NCBI RefSeq assembly: GCF_050948215.1
Contig: NC_135152.1
Span: 7,474,310 to 7,538,309, forward strand
DNA: 64,000 nucleotides
Direction of reading: 5' to 3'
Source: Halictus rubicundus
Lineage: Eukaryota > Arthropoda > Insecta > Hymenoptera > Halictidae
The number at the start of each line of letters is the position of its first letter. The first letter of the stretch is position 1. A model generated the notes under the pieces. That model saw nothing but the letters and a program-made list of their open reading frames with translations. It ran no database searches and was not told the origin of the DNA. The position numbers and the translations under genes were made by a program. Positions 30,301-40,738 of this stretch are shown one piece after another.

Positions 30301-30572
30301 AGCGCCACCTGTGATTAAATTTGCAATATTCTACCGCAGGTGGCACCACCAGGTTAGCGAACGATTTCCTTCGCAATTTGTCCGCCACATTTTAATATGA
30401 TTTTAGAGAGGTTGAATTATCGCAGTAATTGTAATCAAGTTTTTGTGGTGAATTATGTATGACACGTCCAGCGAAACGTAGGTAAGAATTTTATTTATTA
30501 TTCGATCGGTATTTGCGAACGATCGCTGTTGTTTGATTGCCTTGGCGATGACTATTGTTTTGTTCGTCAAAT
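30301..30572 (+). promoter_or_regulatory. CFAP69 upstream region with inverted E-box pair
   Basis: Immediately upstream of the CFAP69 start. GCCACCTG at 30304-30311 and CAGGTGGC at 30337-30344 form an exact inverted pair around an AT-rich core; each arm contains an E-box (CACCTG/CAGGTG). I did not find a convincing RFX X-box. Use as a regulatory site is inference. Confidence 0.35.
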
Positions 30573-30935
30573 ATGACATTAGATGACACAATGCACGATG
30601 ATATAAAACATTCTTCGAGCATTTCTGAATATTGTTTAAAAAGATCTGACATGGATATTGAGGAGAAAAAATCCGAGAGCGGAGTTCACGATAAATTCGA
30701 CGTCAGAGACGTTTGGAAGGAATTTAACTGTCCAAAATATGTTATGCTCGAGTGTCCTGAGACCGATAAAATACCGGCGAATCTATTCGATTTTATGAAA
30801 CAATCGGAGGTCGATCCGAATTATACTTTGACGAAATTAGACGAGCTTATATCTGATCCTGTGACGAAGGACAGTGCGCCGCGAATTTGCAGGCTCTTGC
30901 ATAAATATTTGCATGGAATAAAAAATCATGGTTAT
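30573..30935 (+). CDS. CFAP69: CFAP69 exon 1
   Basis: Residues 1-121. Charged N-terminus (DDTMHDDIKHSSS), then a helical region ending IKNHGY. The donor GTATCC after TAT is weak, but it gives the phase-0 join to exon 2. Confidence 0.8.
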
Positions 30936-33900
30936 GTATCCTTTGAAGGATGAAACATCAATTTTTTGGTTCCAATGTACCGAGTATCCCAGCTAACTTG
31001 AAAACTATAAGAAATGTTCTCAAGGTCACAGTTTCCGTGATTACAAGGTCAACGATATTTAAATGGAACTTCGATGGGACACTCTGTATACATTGGATTC
31101 TAACATTATATCAAGTTTTTTAATTTGGTCATTGCTCGCCAATCATAAAAAATTATGGTTGACTTAATCCAATTCTTTAATCATTTATAAGAACTTCCTT
31201 AAAATTGTAATTAGAAGGTTAAAGATTTGCCTAAAATAATAAGGATATTAGAATTTTTGGTTCAAAATGTTGACTCTGTGGAACAGTACAAGCAACTCCT
31301 CAATGAAATGTTGAAGCTTTGCAGTCTACCTCCTTTGTTAGAAAAGTCTTCTGAAATTCTAACGAATAACGATAGAATAGAACAGTACTTCACATTATTA
31401 GGGAAGCTTCTTGCTGTTTTACCAACCAAAGAACAAGCATTGGAGATTCACAAAGCCATCCACTCTTTATTATTGAACAGAGACAGCTCGAACGTTGCAG
31501 CAATTAAGATTAAAGATTGCCTTGCATTTATGGAAAAGTCACAGCTGCCAAATATGGTAGTGAAGACGTTAGAAGGCTCTCTTCCAGAGATGTATCAAAA
31601 GATCTTGGAATTGGTCTTTTTGCTTTCTTCTATTTCGTACAAATGCTGTAAGTAATGCAATATACAGAGGGAAGCATTTAAAACAGGGTTGACCTCAAGG
31701 TATCGAGGTGACCTGCTCTAAATGTTCCATCCTGTATATTTGGAACATAAGTAGGGACTCTCTAAAATATTTAACACAGCTCACAGAATGTTAGAAGTTG
31801 GAGTGCTTAATATAATATTGGTCAGAATGGATCTTCCTTATGCCACTCAATTACGCTGCACACGGCCACCAGATTCATTACTAATAGGTAGCGAATACCC
31901 TGAGGACACAACCATTTTAATAATGAACACGCTATGGTGTCTGATGAAATCCATTCTTCCCCCTATCAATGTGCCCAACTTGAAGACAACTTTGTGTGCA
32001 CACTGTGCACTATGGTAAACAACGAATACATAAAAAATGAAATGATAATGACTAATCGAAATCACACAGGGGTTTGTCCTACACATTCGAAAGACAAATA
32101 TTCTACAGCCAATTCAAGAGTATCAGCATAAAAATCAGAAACGAAATAGCAGCTATTATTCTTACAATTTTAATCACCTTTCCCACTTGGAACTTCATTA
32201 GCAGCGGTATAGCAGACAAAGTGATTAAGTTCTTGATAGCAGTTGAGACTGGCTCTGTGAGAGTATTTTCAGAAACAATAACATTCGGTAGAACCAATGA
32301 AGACTTGTTCTTCCAAAAAGTCTTGTTGTTGATTGCTATTCACCTATCTCAAATTGATGCGTGCATTTCTGTAATTATTTTATTGATTTCTGTTTTTATT
32401 GGATTATAGACAATATTGTTGTTCTTTGGTATTCTTTTCGAATAGATAATGGTACACAGAAAATTGATGCAGACGATACTTCAACTTGTTAATCCAGACA
32501 TCGAACGATCACAAATTACTTGGACTACGTCTCAATATTGGAACCTATGGACGTATGCTATTAAAACCTTGTCTGTGCTGGCACCAAAAATGCCAAAAGA
32601 TTTTGTAGCATATAATGGTACCATTAGGTACTTAGAATTTAATAAACAGATAAAAATTTTAAATGTTCGTATAAAGTAATTACATTCTTGTAGATTGTTA
32701 TTGCTATTAGACTGGAGTTTGTCTACGAAGTTCGATGCGGACATTATAACACATTGCATAAAAGCAATCTGTTCAATTACCTTAAGCGACAATACTTTGT
32801 TACTTGAGAACTTCAGAGAACATGGGATTATAGTATCATTGATCAGTTAGCTCCCAATTTATAAATTACTACTTTCATTCATTATTGCTAACATATAATA
32901 ATTTTATTTTACAGAATTGATTAACTATATTTTAACTTTTTGCAAACTTACAATGAAAGAACAAAGAATTCTTACACTGGTGTTAATCTCAATTGAGAGG
33001 CTTTTAAAAAAGCAAATCTTTTACCACGAAATGTTCGGAGATCAAAGTATAGCATTTGTTATGGAACTGCTTTTCCAGTGTCTGTACCAGAATGATAAAG
33101 AAATTCAAATAGATCAACGGTGAGTTAGTTTAATTCAACCAGCACAGCTGTGCCAGTTGCAGCGTTCTTGTGAGTTATGGCGTAAAGAATTTTGGTAGCC
33201 TTTTATTAGCATTAGGTTCATACATTTGGGAGTGTATAGTATGGTGTCCCCCGAATTTGAAGAAGTTTGTTGAAAGTGGAGCAGTGTATGTTATTCTGGA
33301 TATTATTGAGGTAGTCCCATACCCGTCTCAACGTCTGTTTCTCGCGGTACTAACAGACATGTGCGACAATTATTTTTGCGGGTCTTATTTATGCACTTGG
33401 AGAGGCATAAACAAAAAGACAACGTTAATGTCTCTGTTAGCAAGGATCTGGAGGAGCGAAGAAATTAGGCTTGAATTTACAAGATGTCCCAATGGAGCAG
33501 TGAGAGGCAAATTGCGAAAATCAGATTTTCTTAAGAAAACTAGGTCTGTCTAATAATTAGAAAATAATTTGCTGCACATCAGATGAAGAGTTCCCTGCAA
33601 TGAGCAAGAAACAGTGGTTGGAGACTTTCCAAACAAAACTTTGTGGACACATTAGTCCAGCAATGATCGACATGATTGGTTCAGTTAGGGCAAAGATATA
33701 CAGTATTAGAAAGATCATTGAGAAAGACAACGAGAAATACAACATGGCAAAACAGCACTATAAAATATTATACTATGACCTTCCAGTGGAAGATAGAGTG
33801 AGCATATTGGTTGACTGCTATGATTTTATTGTAGTATAATTGAAATCACTTTTCAGATCACAGTGTCTGGCATGGATCTGTATTTTAATCTGAAGTTAGG

Positions 33901-34538
33901 TCAAGTGTGGACAGAGCTCGAAAGGTATTTTGAGCAGATTGGCATTACCCCGCTCGGTATGGATGGTCAGGCAATATTTTTAATGACACAAAGATATTAT
34001 TTGTGGGGAATATTACTGAAAAAAAGACAGAAGAATATAATACATTCTGTGAAAAGAGAGGAGGACATAGAAGAGAAAGATGAATATGCTAGGATTCGGG
34101 ATTCCAAGCTTATTTTATCACTGAACGCGCTCGATGAATTAGATTATGTATACAGGGCAACGAATCGAGAATATATGATAAAGAAAAAGACTGAGCAAAT
34201 GCAACAAGTCTACATGGCCTTGAATTTTCCACGCAAGACTAGCGAAAATAATCACAGAACGTTCATGGATGCAGTCAACTTTACAGTAATTATATTGAAA
34301 AAATTATTTATATAGTAAAGATCTTTATATTAAAGATCTTTTTTTACAGACAATATTCGATCAACACGTGGTGTTCAGCAATCTAACAACCCATTCAGAT
34401 TTTGGTCAAATGAAAGTTCTTCCTGTTTCGCCAAGCGAGTCGTATATTCTGGACGAATCAATTTTTTCCGGAACGTCTTGTTCATCTTTGACGAATTACG
34501 ATTTCTCGAAATTAGAACAATTTGAGGAAGAAGTGTAG
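30573..34538 (+). CDS. CFAP69: Cilia- and flagella-associated protein 69 homologue, complete, 11 exons
   Basis: Armadillo/HEAT-like helical protein. In vertebrates it is required for sperm flagellum assembly and acts in olfactory cilia. Exons: 30573-30935, 31215-31647, 31780-32014, 32070-32370, 32446-32627, 32694-32845, 32915-33119, 33163-33506, 33583-33797, 33857-34285 and 34350-34538. The lengths sum to 3,048 bases, and all phases agree, giving 1,015 residues plus stop (human CFAP69 is about 941). Family-specific blocks seen: LARIWRSEEIRLEF (cf. the LWRKEE motif), SVRAKIYSI (cf. ENIRAKIYAI) and MDLYFNLKLGQVWTEL. The start at 30573 is the first ATG of the open frame; another ATG lies 15 bases downstream. 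Intron 8 appears to use a GC donor. The gene runs divergently from stan. Confidence 0.9.
31215..31647 (+). CDS. CFAP69: CFAP69 exon 2
   Basis: Residues 122-266. Leu-rich armadillo-like helices (KIIRILEFLVQNV, QYFTLLGKLLAVLP). The acceptor is AATTAG and the donor is the consensus GTAAGT, phase 1. Confidence 0.88.
31780..32014 (+). CDS. CFAP69: CFAP69 exon 3
   Basis: Joins as KCSHRMLEVGVLNIIL, a typical armadillo helix pair. Contains LNTLWCLMKSI-like helix sequence. The donor is GTAAAC, phase 2. Confidence 0.86.
32070..32370 (+). CDS. CFAP69: CFAP69 exon 4
   Basis: Begins GLSYTFERQIFYSQFK and continues with hydrophobic helices through VIKFLIAVETG and LLLIAIHLSQIDACIS. The donor is GTAATT, phase 0. 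The 55 bp intron before it is among the shortest in the gene. Confidence 0.85.
32446..32627 (+). CDS. CFAP69: CFAP69 exon 5
   Basis: Begins IMVHRKLMQTILQLV and ends at KDFVAYNGTI. It contains YWNLWTYAIKTLSVLAP, matching the HAIATLSSVAPL-type block of the vertebrate protein. The donor is GTACTT, phase 2. Confidence 0.86.
32694..32845 (+). CDS. CFAP69: CFAP69 exon 6
   Basis: Encodes RLLLLLDWSL...LENFREHGIIVSLI. The end at 32845 (donor GTTAGC) is chosen because the phase-1 join to exon 7 gives SLIKLINYILTF. The frame would stop at TAG two bases later if unspliced. Confidence 0.83.
32915..33119 (+). CDS. CFAP69: CFAP69 exon 7
   Basis: Encodes LINYILTFCKLTMKEQRILT onward through FGDQSIAFVMELLFQCL. 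The acceptor is TTTTACAG and the donor is the consensus GTGAGT, phase 2. Confidence 0.88.
33163..33506 (+). CDS. CFAP69: CFAP69 exon 8, probable GC donor
   Basis: Encodes SYGVKNFGSLLLALGSYIWE through LLARIWRSEEIRLEF. The end is set at AGAG followed by GCAAAT, because only this site gives the phase 1 required by the clear exon 9 acceptor. GT alternatives nearby are out of phase (GTGAGA at 33500, GTCTGT at 33544) or very poor (GTCCCA). Confidence 0.72.
33583..33797 (+). CDS. CFAP69: CFAP69 exon 9
   Basis: Begins with the completed Asp then EEFPAMSKKQWLETF, and contains the family block MIGSVRAKIYSI. The donor is GTGAGC, phase 0. Confidence 0.86.
33857..34285 (+). CDS. CFAP69: CFAP69 exon 10
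   Basis: Begins ITVSGMDLYFNLKLGQVWTE, the conserved C-terminal helical block. A charged, probably coiled-coil stretch (KREEDIEEKDEYARIRD) follows. The acceptor is TTTTCAG and the donor is GTAATT, phase 0. Confidence 0.88.
34350..34538 (+). CDS. CFAP69: CFAP69 exon 11 with stop codon
   Basis: The acceptor TTTTTTTACAG is excellent. Sixty-two residues end with DFSKLEQFEEEV and a TAG stop at 34536-34538. The Ser/acidic-rich tail has no known domain. Confidence 0.86.
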   Translation, partial: TIFDQHVVFSNLTTHSDFGQMKVLPVSPSESYILDESIFSGTSCSSLTNYDFSKLEQFEEEV

Positions 34539-34604
34539 TTAAAACGTTGCATATTCGTCCCTTATCGTCTTTGGTAAATATAGGGGTCTTTTTTATCGGC
34601 GATA

Positions 34605-34610
34605 AATAAA
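34605..34610 (+). terminator. CFAP69 polyadenylation signal AATAAA
   Basis: Canonical AATAAA 67 bases after the CFAP69 stop codon, followed by AT-rich sequence. Probable cleavage is 10-30 bases downstream. Confidence 0.6.
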
Positions 34611-35395
34611 AATCTCAATTATTTACGAATCTTGCATTGACAGCTCAAATATTAATTAGGTTTGAATATATTGTATTCATTTTTCATGCGTGTGCCAGAC
34701 ATTGGCGTACCGTTTCCATTAACAATTTATACTCGAAAAAAAAAAATAAAGAATGAAAATGATATTAAACAATTTTCGGCAGATTTGCTTTAAATGTATA
34801 TAAAAATTCTAATAGCGCGTAGCTAACAAATAAATTGTAATGCAGAGGATTAATCGCACGCCCCTGGAGCAGGTCACGCCTCAAAGTATGCAACCCGCCG
34901 TACAGAGATGTAAAATCGGTTGCTGACCGTAATTATACTTTATGACAAAAGCAGAAGAAATATTATTAAAGACTTGCTTCAAATAGGATTTTCTTATTCA
35001 TAATATACCTTGTTTAATCATTATAATTCTTATTGTTACATTAAAGTGTACGTGTCCTGAGAACGCTGCCCTCCCAGTTCACATATGTTTTATTGAATAG
35101 ATAGACAGCGGATCTTTATTTAAAATAAAAATCGCATACCTGTAGTGCAACAAATTGGAACGAAGTAGAAATTTATTTTCAGTCTTAATATGTTTAATAG
35201 GTTCATTAGAAATGAGAGAAAGGTACGATGAAATCATCTTTCATCGGAGGATCCAATCTTGTCGATCGCGGGTATCCGAGCGTATCCGATCGCGTCCGAA
35301 GATACCCGATCGGCCTCGAAGTACCTGCTCCGGCGCGTTTATTTCTTTCTGGCGAACGCGATAAAGGGAAACGTGTTCTATGAATCGCGGAATAA
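34611..35395. other. No gene recognised
   Basis: AT-rich intergenic sequence. A short GC-rich patch at 35,250-35,340 has repeated TATCCGA/TACCCGA motifs. Confidence 0.5.
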
Positions 35396-36652
35396 TAACA
35401 CTGTCCAACAAAATCAAACTTTTTTCGAGTTTTGCAATACCTGTTGGGTGATTCTTATACACTTTGTCATCCCAAAACCAAATCTGAAAGCATAATTGCT
35501 CCATCACGCAACGTTTTCGAAAAATTTTGGTTTTTGTAAAAATGCCCGATTTTGATACAAAATGACATGTTACGCAAAAACTAAACACGCGAGAAAGTTC
35601 AAATTTGAGTCAAGAGATAGAGGGGACTCTCCTCTACATATTCATATAGTCAATTATTTTTTTATATACTTCCTAATAGTTGTAATATATATAGTTGTCG
35701 CGAAGGTGTACAAATCTGCCGAACTGTTTTTGTTATATTCATGACGAAATTATTTTAAAATCAAAACAAGGAATACAATTCCAGCATTAATCTTTCATCA
35801 AGATATTTCAACAATGGAAAAACGTTACAAAGGAAAAGACTTATGTGCGATGCTTGCTGATTACTGCTGGACACTTATTATTGAAAATCGGGATACCAGG
35901 AACAAGCGTCAAGCAAGGCGGAAACATTTTTAGTTTGTTTACATCAGAAATAGGTAAGTTTTTGTATTCAATTTTCTTTATTAAGCATTTCCACAATGAA
36001 ATGTGAATATAACTCGTATTTTTATAATCTTTTGTAATGATTGGCACCCAAAAAGACAAAAAAATGTATGTAATTAAGCATAGTAAGCAAAGACATACTT
36101 AAGTGGTATCAACGTCGACTAGGCATAGCGACGGCCCTGGCAAGTCGAGAAAAGGCTGCAATGGCCGTCTGGCGCGAACGCGTCGCGCACACGCTGTCAA
36201 TTAATATTTTCTGAACCTTCTCGTATATTAAGGGAACCAAATACTTTTCGTAAATGCTTTCTTTACCAGAAATGTCTGTAGAATGCATTCCTGTATAGTA
36301 AATTCCTGCTAGATAAAGGATTTTTCACATAAATAAAAAAATAGAGCGTACAAAGTACCCGCGTCGGCACATTTTCAAACTTTAACAACCATTTACAACT
36401 ATTAGGAAGTACATAAAAATATAATTGACTATATAGATATGTAGAGGAGAGTCCCCTCTATCTCTTGACTCAAATTTGAACTTTCTCGCGTGTTTAATTT
36501 TTGCGGAACACGTCATTTTTACAGAAACGAAAATTTTTCGAAAACGTTGCGTGATGGAGCAATTATGCTTTCAGATTTGGTTTTAGGATGACAAAGTGTA
36601 TAAGAATCACCCAACAGGTATTGCAAAACGATTGTGGTGTTGGACAGTGTAA
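35396..36652. mobile_element. DNA transposon with long terminal inverted repeats, CACTG ends, TAA target duplication
   Basis: Left arm 35399-35684 (286 bp) and right arm 36394-36649 (256 bp) are inverted repeats of high identity with two small indels. Both ends read CACTGTCCAAC, and both are flanked by TAA (35396-35398 and 36650-36652). The roughly 700 bp interior has no open frame long enough for a transposase. CACTR termini with a 3 bp duplication fit the CACTA/CMC group, but a TWA duplication also fits PIF/Harbinger, so the superfamily is unsettled. It is non-autonomous. Confidence 0.88.
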
Positions 36653-37343
36653 TTTTCGTATCCCGGAGTATGGCCATACGAGTCGACGAGCAGCGCCCAG
36701 CGTTTTGTTTCAGCAACGATCCGATTGGCTCGGCCGGTATCTCGTGCCTCTAGATTCCTCCGTCGATTATCTAGATAATGTAACGGAAACTCCCCCAAGA
36801 GAGCGGCCGAGGAACAACACGACGGGGGCGATGAGCCAGTGAGAGCCAACATGCCGTTCCCGCCGCAAGCGATCGTTGTCGTCGTTCTCGTCCGCCCGGT
36901 ACCGGTTTAAAACGCGTTTCGGAGTACACACCGAACAAAGTTCTCCGCCTTCTCGCGGTGCAGTTCGTGGCTTGTGTCGCCCGGAATCGAACTGGAAAAT
37001 CGGTCGCGTTTATCGCGAATACCATACTCTCTCTCTCTTTCTCTCGACATATCCACGGTGACGTTTCTTTTTTCTATTTTCTTTTTTGTGAGGAACCGTT
37101 GGTGAAAGAGACTACTCGTTTTTCGGCGACGATCTCGTCGTAGCACCGTTCTCTCTTTTGACAATCTGTGTGCAGCCGCAGCCGTCTGTCTGCGTTTCTC
37201 TACCGAGAGAGAACCCTCCCCTTCTCTTATTTCCGTTCATCATCCTTTCCGTCATCGCTAGTCGTGCGCGAGACAGGCACACAGACACCAACGGATTCCT
37301 GTATCCCGTGGCCACGAGAGTTGTTCAACAGCTATACGTAAAT
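36653..37343 (+). promoter_or_regulatory. CpG-rich promoter and leader of the signal-peptide exon
   Basis: GC- and CpG-rich from about 36,680, with CT-rich tracts near 37,025 and 37,200. It directly precedes the only coding exon recognised downstream. A likely promoter/5' UTR, inferred from composition and position. Confidence 0.45.
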
Positions 37344-37464
37344 ATGGCGTGTGAACGGTGGTGCTTTAACCGTGGCTGTGACGGAGCTGTCCGAGGATGG
37401 TCTTGCGCCCTGTTGCTGATCGCGTTATACGCGCTCGAGCCCGGCGTCGCCGACAACGAGTTCA
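37344..37464 (+). CDS. First coding exon of an unidentified secreted or membrane protein (signal peptide only)
   Basis: The ATG at 37344 lies in a purine-at-minus-3 context (AAATATGG). It opens MACERWCFNRGCDGAVRGWS, then a hydrophobic core CALLLIALYALEPGVA and a probable cleavage before DNEF. The frame meets a perfect donor, TTCA then GTGAGT, ending in phase 1, which is the usual phase for a signal-peptide exon joined to extracellular modules such as Ig domains. No following exon could be recognised on the plus strand to 64,000, so the first intron seems to exceed 26 kb. I do not recognise the protein. Receptor or adhesion proteins with giant first introns are plausible (inference). Confidence 0.65.
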
Positions 37465-37521
37465 GTGAGTCTTTTCTCGATTCTACTTGTTGCACCCTGG
37501 AACGCGTTCTCTTGCGAGATG

Positions 37522-37523
<2 letters not shown>

Positions 37524-37564
<41 letters not shown>
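37524..37564 (+). repeat. (CT)n microsatellite just inside the intron
   Basis: About 19 CT units, beginning 60 bases after the splice donor of the signal-peptide exon. Confidence 0.95.
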
Positions 37565-37570
<6 letters not shown>

Positions 37571-40456
37571 CTTCTCTCCTACTCTCTCCTTCTCTCGGAC
37601 TCTCCTATCTCGAGGCCTCTCGCCAGCGAAACGTGACGGACCACTGTGAGTTCGCGTTTATGGCTGTTCGGGACGAAAATCGGACCCTGCGTTCGCACAA
37701 TATTCTCTCTTTAGTTGCTTCTACAATTGTACATTAGATCCCGATTTATTTATTATTATTCGAGAGAACAAAATGAACGAAGTTATCGGAGTGGAGGTGG
37801 ACATGTTTGTTATAAATATGAGCGTATTTAAAATATTCTCCTTCGAAAAAGAAACCGCTTCTTTGTCGCTCATAATTCCCCCGAAGGAAAAGAAAACTTA
37901 TATTACATATTACATAACAAAGGATTTATGTTAAAAGATTTGTTCTCGTATGTAGCGAGAATAATCTTGAGGTCGAGGAACCGATTTTTTGGAGTACCCC
38001 TAAAACTAATGAACAAATGTTAACACTGTTTCTTCAATATATTTTTTTTTTGTTTTGCGAGAATTCATTTTGGCATGATTGCGAGGTGTGTGCGTCAGAT
38101 AAGGTCCGTTTTGGTGTGGTCGAAAGTTGACGGGTTGTCTGTAAATTCACGAGAGCTTAGAAAAAGGATCTCGGGACGTTTATTGCGGTCTCGATAATAC
38201 TGCGTGGCGTATCTTTCTGACGCTATCGGAATGGTCGATCTCTCGAACCAGTTATCGTTCCTTACGATGTCCATCGTAATATGTCGGTCTCTCTGCTCTT
38301 TATTGGGCTCCTCACGGTGACTAGTACTCTGTTCTCTACCTCTTCTTTGTCTGGAACCTTCCTGTTTTACGTCACAGATGTGAATCTCGCAGCATGGACG
38401 TTATCATTTATTAGCGGTGTTCGGCGACTTCAATGCCTCTTGCGCGGGCTGTTGTATCGTCATCAAATTGCGTGGTTGAGTTATACGAGCGTCTAAAACT
38501 ATATGTACATACGAACTCCAAATTAAATTAACCCCTAGCACTCGAGTGGCGACTCCGAGGCGCCACTAAAAATTGCTATATCAATATTCAAAACATTATT
38601 AAATTTATCTGTATCTAATAAGTTACTCAACGTTCAAGTATTGTATGAGGTATTACGTCAGTTGCATATCCATAGGCTAAGGAACCTAATTACTGTACCA
38701 ATTATTGTGCCTATATAAATTTTTTCATTAGAATCAGTTAATATACATGTTATAAGGTTTATAAAAAAAAGTATAGTGAATATAGGCATAGTAATTGGTA
38801 CCCTCACAATTTGGAGTACGCTGAAACCGTAGAAATGTTAATCAATGCCGATACGTAGATGGAATTATCTTGTGAAGTCACGTTGGGTCAGTTTATCTGC
38901 AGAGACACATTTTTATCAAATTCGCATGGGTGGGTTCGCGGCACAAGATCGCCGGCTTTGCCACGCTTTGTGTTCCCGTGCCTGTTCGTCATTGGAACGC
39001 CGAGAATATGATCGCTTAGCTTCACCAATTTTTCGAAGTCGTTAACCTTTCTCGGCGCGCGTTCGCGTTCGCCCCTCCCTTCTTCCGGCTATAGAGGTAA
39101 AATGCAACCGTCCGATACCTTTTCGCGGAATACGTTTGCGATACTTTCTATTTCAGCAGGAACGCGCAGTTTTACGAGAACTGTAGCCGCCATAAGCTAA
39201 GCACCGACTCCGGTGGAGAAGGGGCATTTCGATTTAGCGACAGTAACAATAATAACAACCGTGGCAAGTGCAACCGTTCACTTGACCGCGTTGACGTGGC
39301 CGAATCATCGCGGCGAAGGGATATACACCGGGTCGAGAAAGTATTTGCACGGCTCTTTCACGAAAACGTGTTGTGCATGAATGTATATTCTTTCTAACGT
39401 TTCGTCGTGCATAGGATTCTTCATAGAATGTAGAAGCTGTACATAGATTGTACTCATTTCTATGTACACTATTTTAATTCTACTGGTTGCACGATTTCTG
39501 GATCACCCTGTATAAGGATGAACAACATAACTCGATCACCTTGAATATCGCCCCTATTTTTAACTATAGGAAAATATGTTAGAAGAAAAGATTATTTGGT
39601 TCAGAGTGCTAAATATTACGGTGAAGAGCGAAATGTTTTCAAGGTCACATTTTTTGGAGATTTCAAGGTCATCTGAGATTTTCTAAGTGGGAGTCTATCT
39701 TTTTGTTATCGCGATCTAAATAGCTGTGGCCAAGACCAATCCAATGAGGTATGATATCACGACCTTCGCTCGACCTTGGGTACAATTACCGTCGAAAATC
39801 GTTTACTGAATATTTGTTCGAGCACAGCATTATTTATTATCGAGTGATTTTTACGATTCTGTAACAGCACTTACAGTGTACGATACATTAATGTGTGCGG
39901 CTTTAAGCTCAGAATATTGCAGTATATTAGTTCTTATAGTAAATTATTGCGAAGTTTATTGTCCGGAGCCGATCATTAGAAACCCTAATGCTTCTATTCG
40001 CAACAGAAGCGTCCCGATTGACACTGACCGAGTTGAAGCCGATTGTAACCGACCGAACGGGTTCCAGCAGACTCTATAGTCGCGCAAGCGTCGCTCGAAC
40101 TACCAATTCAATTATTGTTTTTGTAACAACCGCGACACTAATTCGATTCTTTACGTTCGCGTGGTAATTTTCAGACATTAGCTCCTTTATTTTTTCTGTT
40201 ACCTTAAAGGAGGCGTGAATCGAATGACGCATAACACAATAATGTTCAAGGTCACTCGTTCTCGGACCACGAAGGACGATGAAGGGGTCTCTCCTACGTG
40301 TTCGAAGAGACGACCTTGAACACTATTCGGTCGAAAGTCGACGAATCCGGTCGGCTAAATCATTCGACGGCTCCAAATTTAGTTTCTATTTACGTCGTCG
40401 TCGTCGTCCCGCCCCCACCCTTTAATTACTGTATTCTTTCGAGAACTGCGAATATC
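37565..40456. other. Putative giant intron, first part; no exon recognised
   Basis: AT-rich with dispersed repeats. It includes an isolated TTAA-linked terminus at 38,528 related to the MITE in stan intron 12, and a TCAAGGTCA-bearing repeat at 39,639-39,671. No plausible coding exon was recognised. Confidence 0.5.
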
Positions 40457-40738
40457 TTAACACTAAACTTACCGACATCTCATGTATACCTAATCCTACC
40501 ATGAGCGGTCAAATGACCGCTTTAAAAAAAATATGTATCTTAATATAGAAAGACATGCTATGAAATTTTTTCGTTAAGTGAATAATAAAGAAAGTTATGA
40601 ATATTGAAAAATGGGTTGTATGTATATTATAGGAAAAGTCAATAAGTTACATGGCGATACAGTAACGTTGTATACAAGAAATTCTAAACAAAATTTCAAA
40701 AACGGTCATTTGACCGCGCGTGGTAGGTTTAGTGTTAA
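40457..40738. mobile_element. TTAA-flanked piggyBac-type MITE with GGTCAAATGACC subterminal palindromes
   Basis: TTAA at 40457-40460 and 40735-40738 flank ends CACTAAACTTACC and GGTAGGTTTAGTG (one mismatch). Next to each end is a second inverted motif, GCGGTCAAATGACCGC at the left and CGGTCATTTGACCGCG at the right. It is 274 bp, AT-rich and non-coding inside. Confidence 0.9.

Noticed and set aside
38528..38575. Full MITE starting TTAA CCCCTAGCACTCGAGTGG
   Set aside because: Only one terminus can be seen, so it is mentioned as an isolated end and not annotated as an element.
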